NCBI GenBank assembly: GCA_947384645.1 | Contig: CANDHX010000098.1 | Coordinates: 1-5,166, forward strand | Length of the DNA: 5,166 nt | Source: an uncultured Mycoplasmatota bacterium | Lineage (GTDB): Bacteria; Bacillota_I; Bacilli_A; RF39; UBA660 | Reading direction: 5' to 3' | Shown here: one piece after another, positions 4,558-5,166 of the stretch | Position numbering within the stretch: the first letter of the stretch is position 1 | Layout of the letters: every line of letters starts with the position of its first letter | The notes under the pieces: model-generated | What the model was told of the DNA's origin: nothing | The model's database searches: none | Seen by the model: only the letters and a program-made list of their open reading frames with translations | Program-made: the position numbers and the translations under genes

Positions 4558-5166
4558 ATGAAGAAAAATAAAAATTTATTAATTCAACCATTTTTAAAAT
4601 GGGCAGGTGGAAAAAGACAATTAATACCTCAAATGGAAAAATATCTAAAAAAGATAAAATATACATGCTATTATGAGCCTTTTATTGGTGGAGGCTCTAT
4701 ATTATTTTATCTCCAACCTAATAAAGCAATTATAAATGACTATAATAAAGATTTAATTGAGTGTTATAAATGCATTAAAAATAATTATGATGAATTAATA
4801 GTAGAACTTGAGAAATATGAAACTATGAATAATGAAAATGATTTTTATAGAATCAGAGAATATGATCGTAAAGAAGAATACAAAAATTGGACTTCTGTTG
4901 AGAAGTCTGCAAGGCTAATTTATCTTAATAGAACATGTTATAATGGACTTTTTAGACTTAATAGTTCTGGTCAATTTAATACACCATTCGGAAAATACAA
5001 AAATCCAAATATTTGCAATAAACCTGTGTTGAAAGCTTTACATGATTATTTTACCAATAATGATATCGAATTTTTGCAAGGAGATTTTGAAGAATGCTGT
5101 AAAGATGCTCCAAGTGGGTCTCTTATCTATTTTGATCCACCATACGATCAATTTGATGAACAAGTA
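4558..5166 (+). CDS. dam: Dam/DpnM-type DNA adenine-N6 methyltransferase, C-terminus off the window
   Basis: The 203 codons from ATG at 4558 are open to the right edge. The family is usually about 270-285 residues, so roughly a quarter is missing. It transfers a methyl group from AdoMet to N6 of adenine; close relatives act on GATC. Motifs in order are PFLKWAGGKRQL at 11-22, the AdoMet-binding EPFIGGGS at 40-47 (FxGxG), AIINDYNKDLI at 57-67, the target-recognition segment LNRTCYNGLFRLNSSGQFN at 123-141 continuing to PFGKYKNP (typical of the GATC-specific branch), and the catalytic DPPY at 193-196. AGGAGGT stands 7 bases before the start. It diverges from the kinase gene and is low in CpG like it. 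It is either part of a DpnII-like restriction-modification system or a solitary methylase; the deciding genes lie outside. Confidence 0.93.
   Translation, partial: MKKNKNLLIQPFLKWAGGKRQLIPQMEKYLKKIKYTCYYEPFIGGGSILFYLQPNKAIINDYNKDLIECYKCIKNNYDELIVELEKYETMNNENDFYRIREYDRKEEYKNWTSVEKSARLIYLNRTCYNGLFRLNSSGQFNTPFGKYKNPNICNKPVLKALHDYFTNNDIEFLQGDFEECCKDAPSGSLIYFDPPYDQFDEQV

Overview
The window looks like a low-GC, AT-rich Gram-positive (Bacillota) chromosome. The evidence is strong GGAGG-type ribosome binding sites, TTGACA/TATAAT-type and extended -10 promoters, a tRNA gene with encoded CCA, U-tract terminators, and anaerobe-type housekeeping genes. A host-associated anaerobe of the Tissierellia/Clostridia type is plausible, but this is a guess from gene style and not something I could verify.

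Left half (1-2387), all on the minus strand, looks like core chromosome. In transcription order it holds a cation diffusion facilitator (CDF) transporter with no histidine at all (2387-1533), a terminator that overlaps its stop codon, a tRNA-Val(GAC) with its own promoter and terminator, a stand-alone divergent CinA C-terminal domain protein (1305-829), and a DUF362/COG2768 iron-sulphur-type protein that runs off the left edge. The last two sit 19 bases apart and are probably one operon. I see no good promoter for them other than the tRNA promoter, so read-through of the tRNA terminator may supply them.

Middle (2388-2840) is a 453-base stretch without a convincing gene. Its right part (about 2607-2790) is a nearly continuous chain of stem-loops. 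It ends, on the minus strand, in an intrinsic terminator. Two of its helices are complete only in minus-strand RNA, because their single irregular position is G-U there but A-C on the plus strand. This is either a small structured RNA or an elaborate 3' UTR of the kinase gene. Its left part is an AT-rich leader for the CDF gene with competing inverted repeats.

Right half (2841-5166) has a different composition, with far fewer CpG dinucleotides, and looks acquired. It is a divergent pair sharing one 163-base promoter region: a 517-residue Ser/Thr protein kinase-like protein with an N-terminal helical domain and a C-terminal winged-helix-like domain (minus strand), and a Dam/DpnM-type DNA adenine methyltransferase (plus strand, cut by the window edge). 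The arrangement suggests the left flank of a restriction-modification or other phage-defence island in which a kinase accompanies the methylase. Any nuclease partner would lie beyond base 5166.
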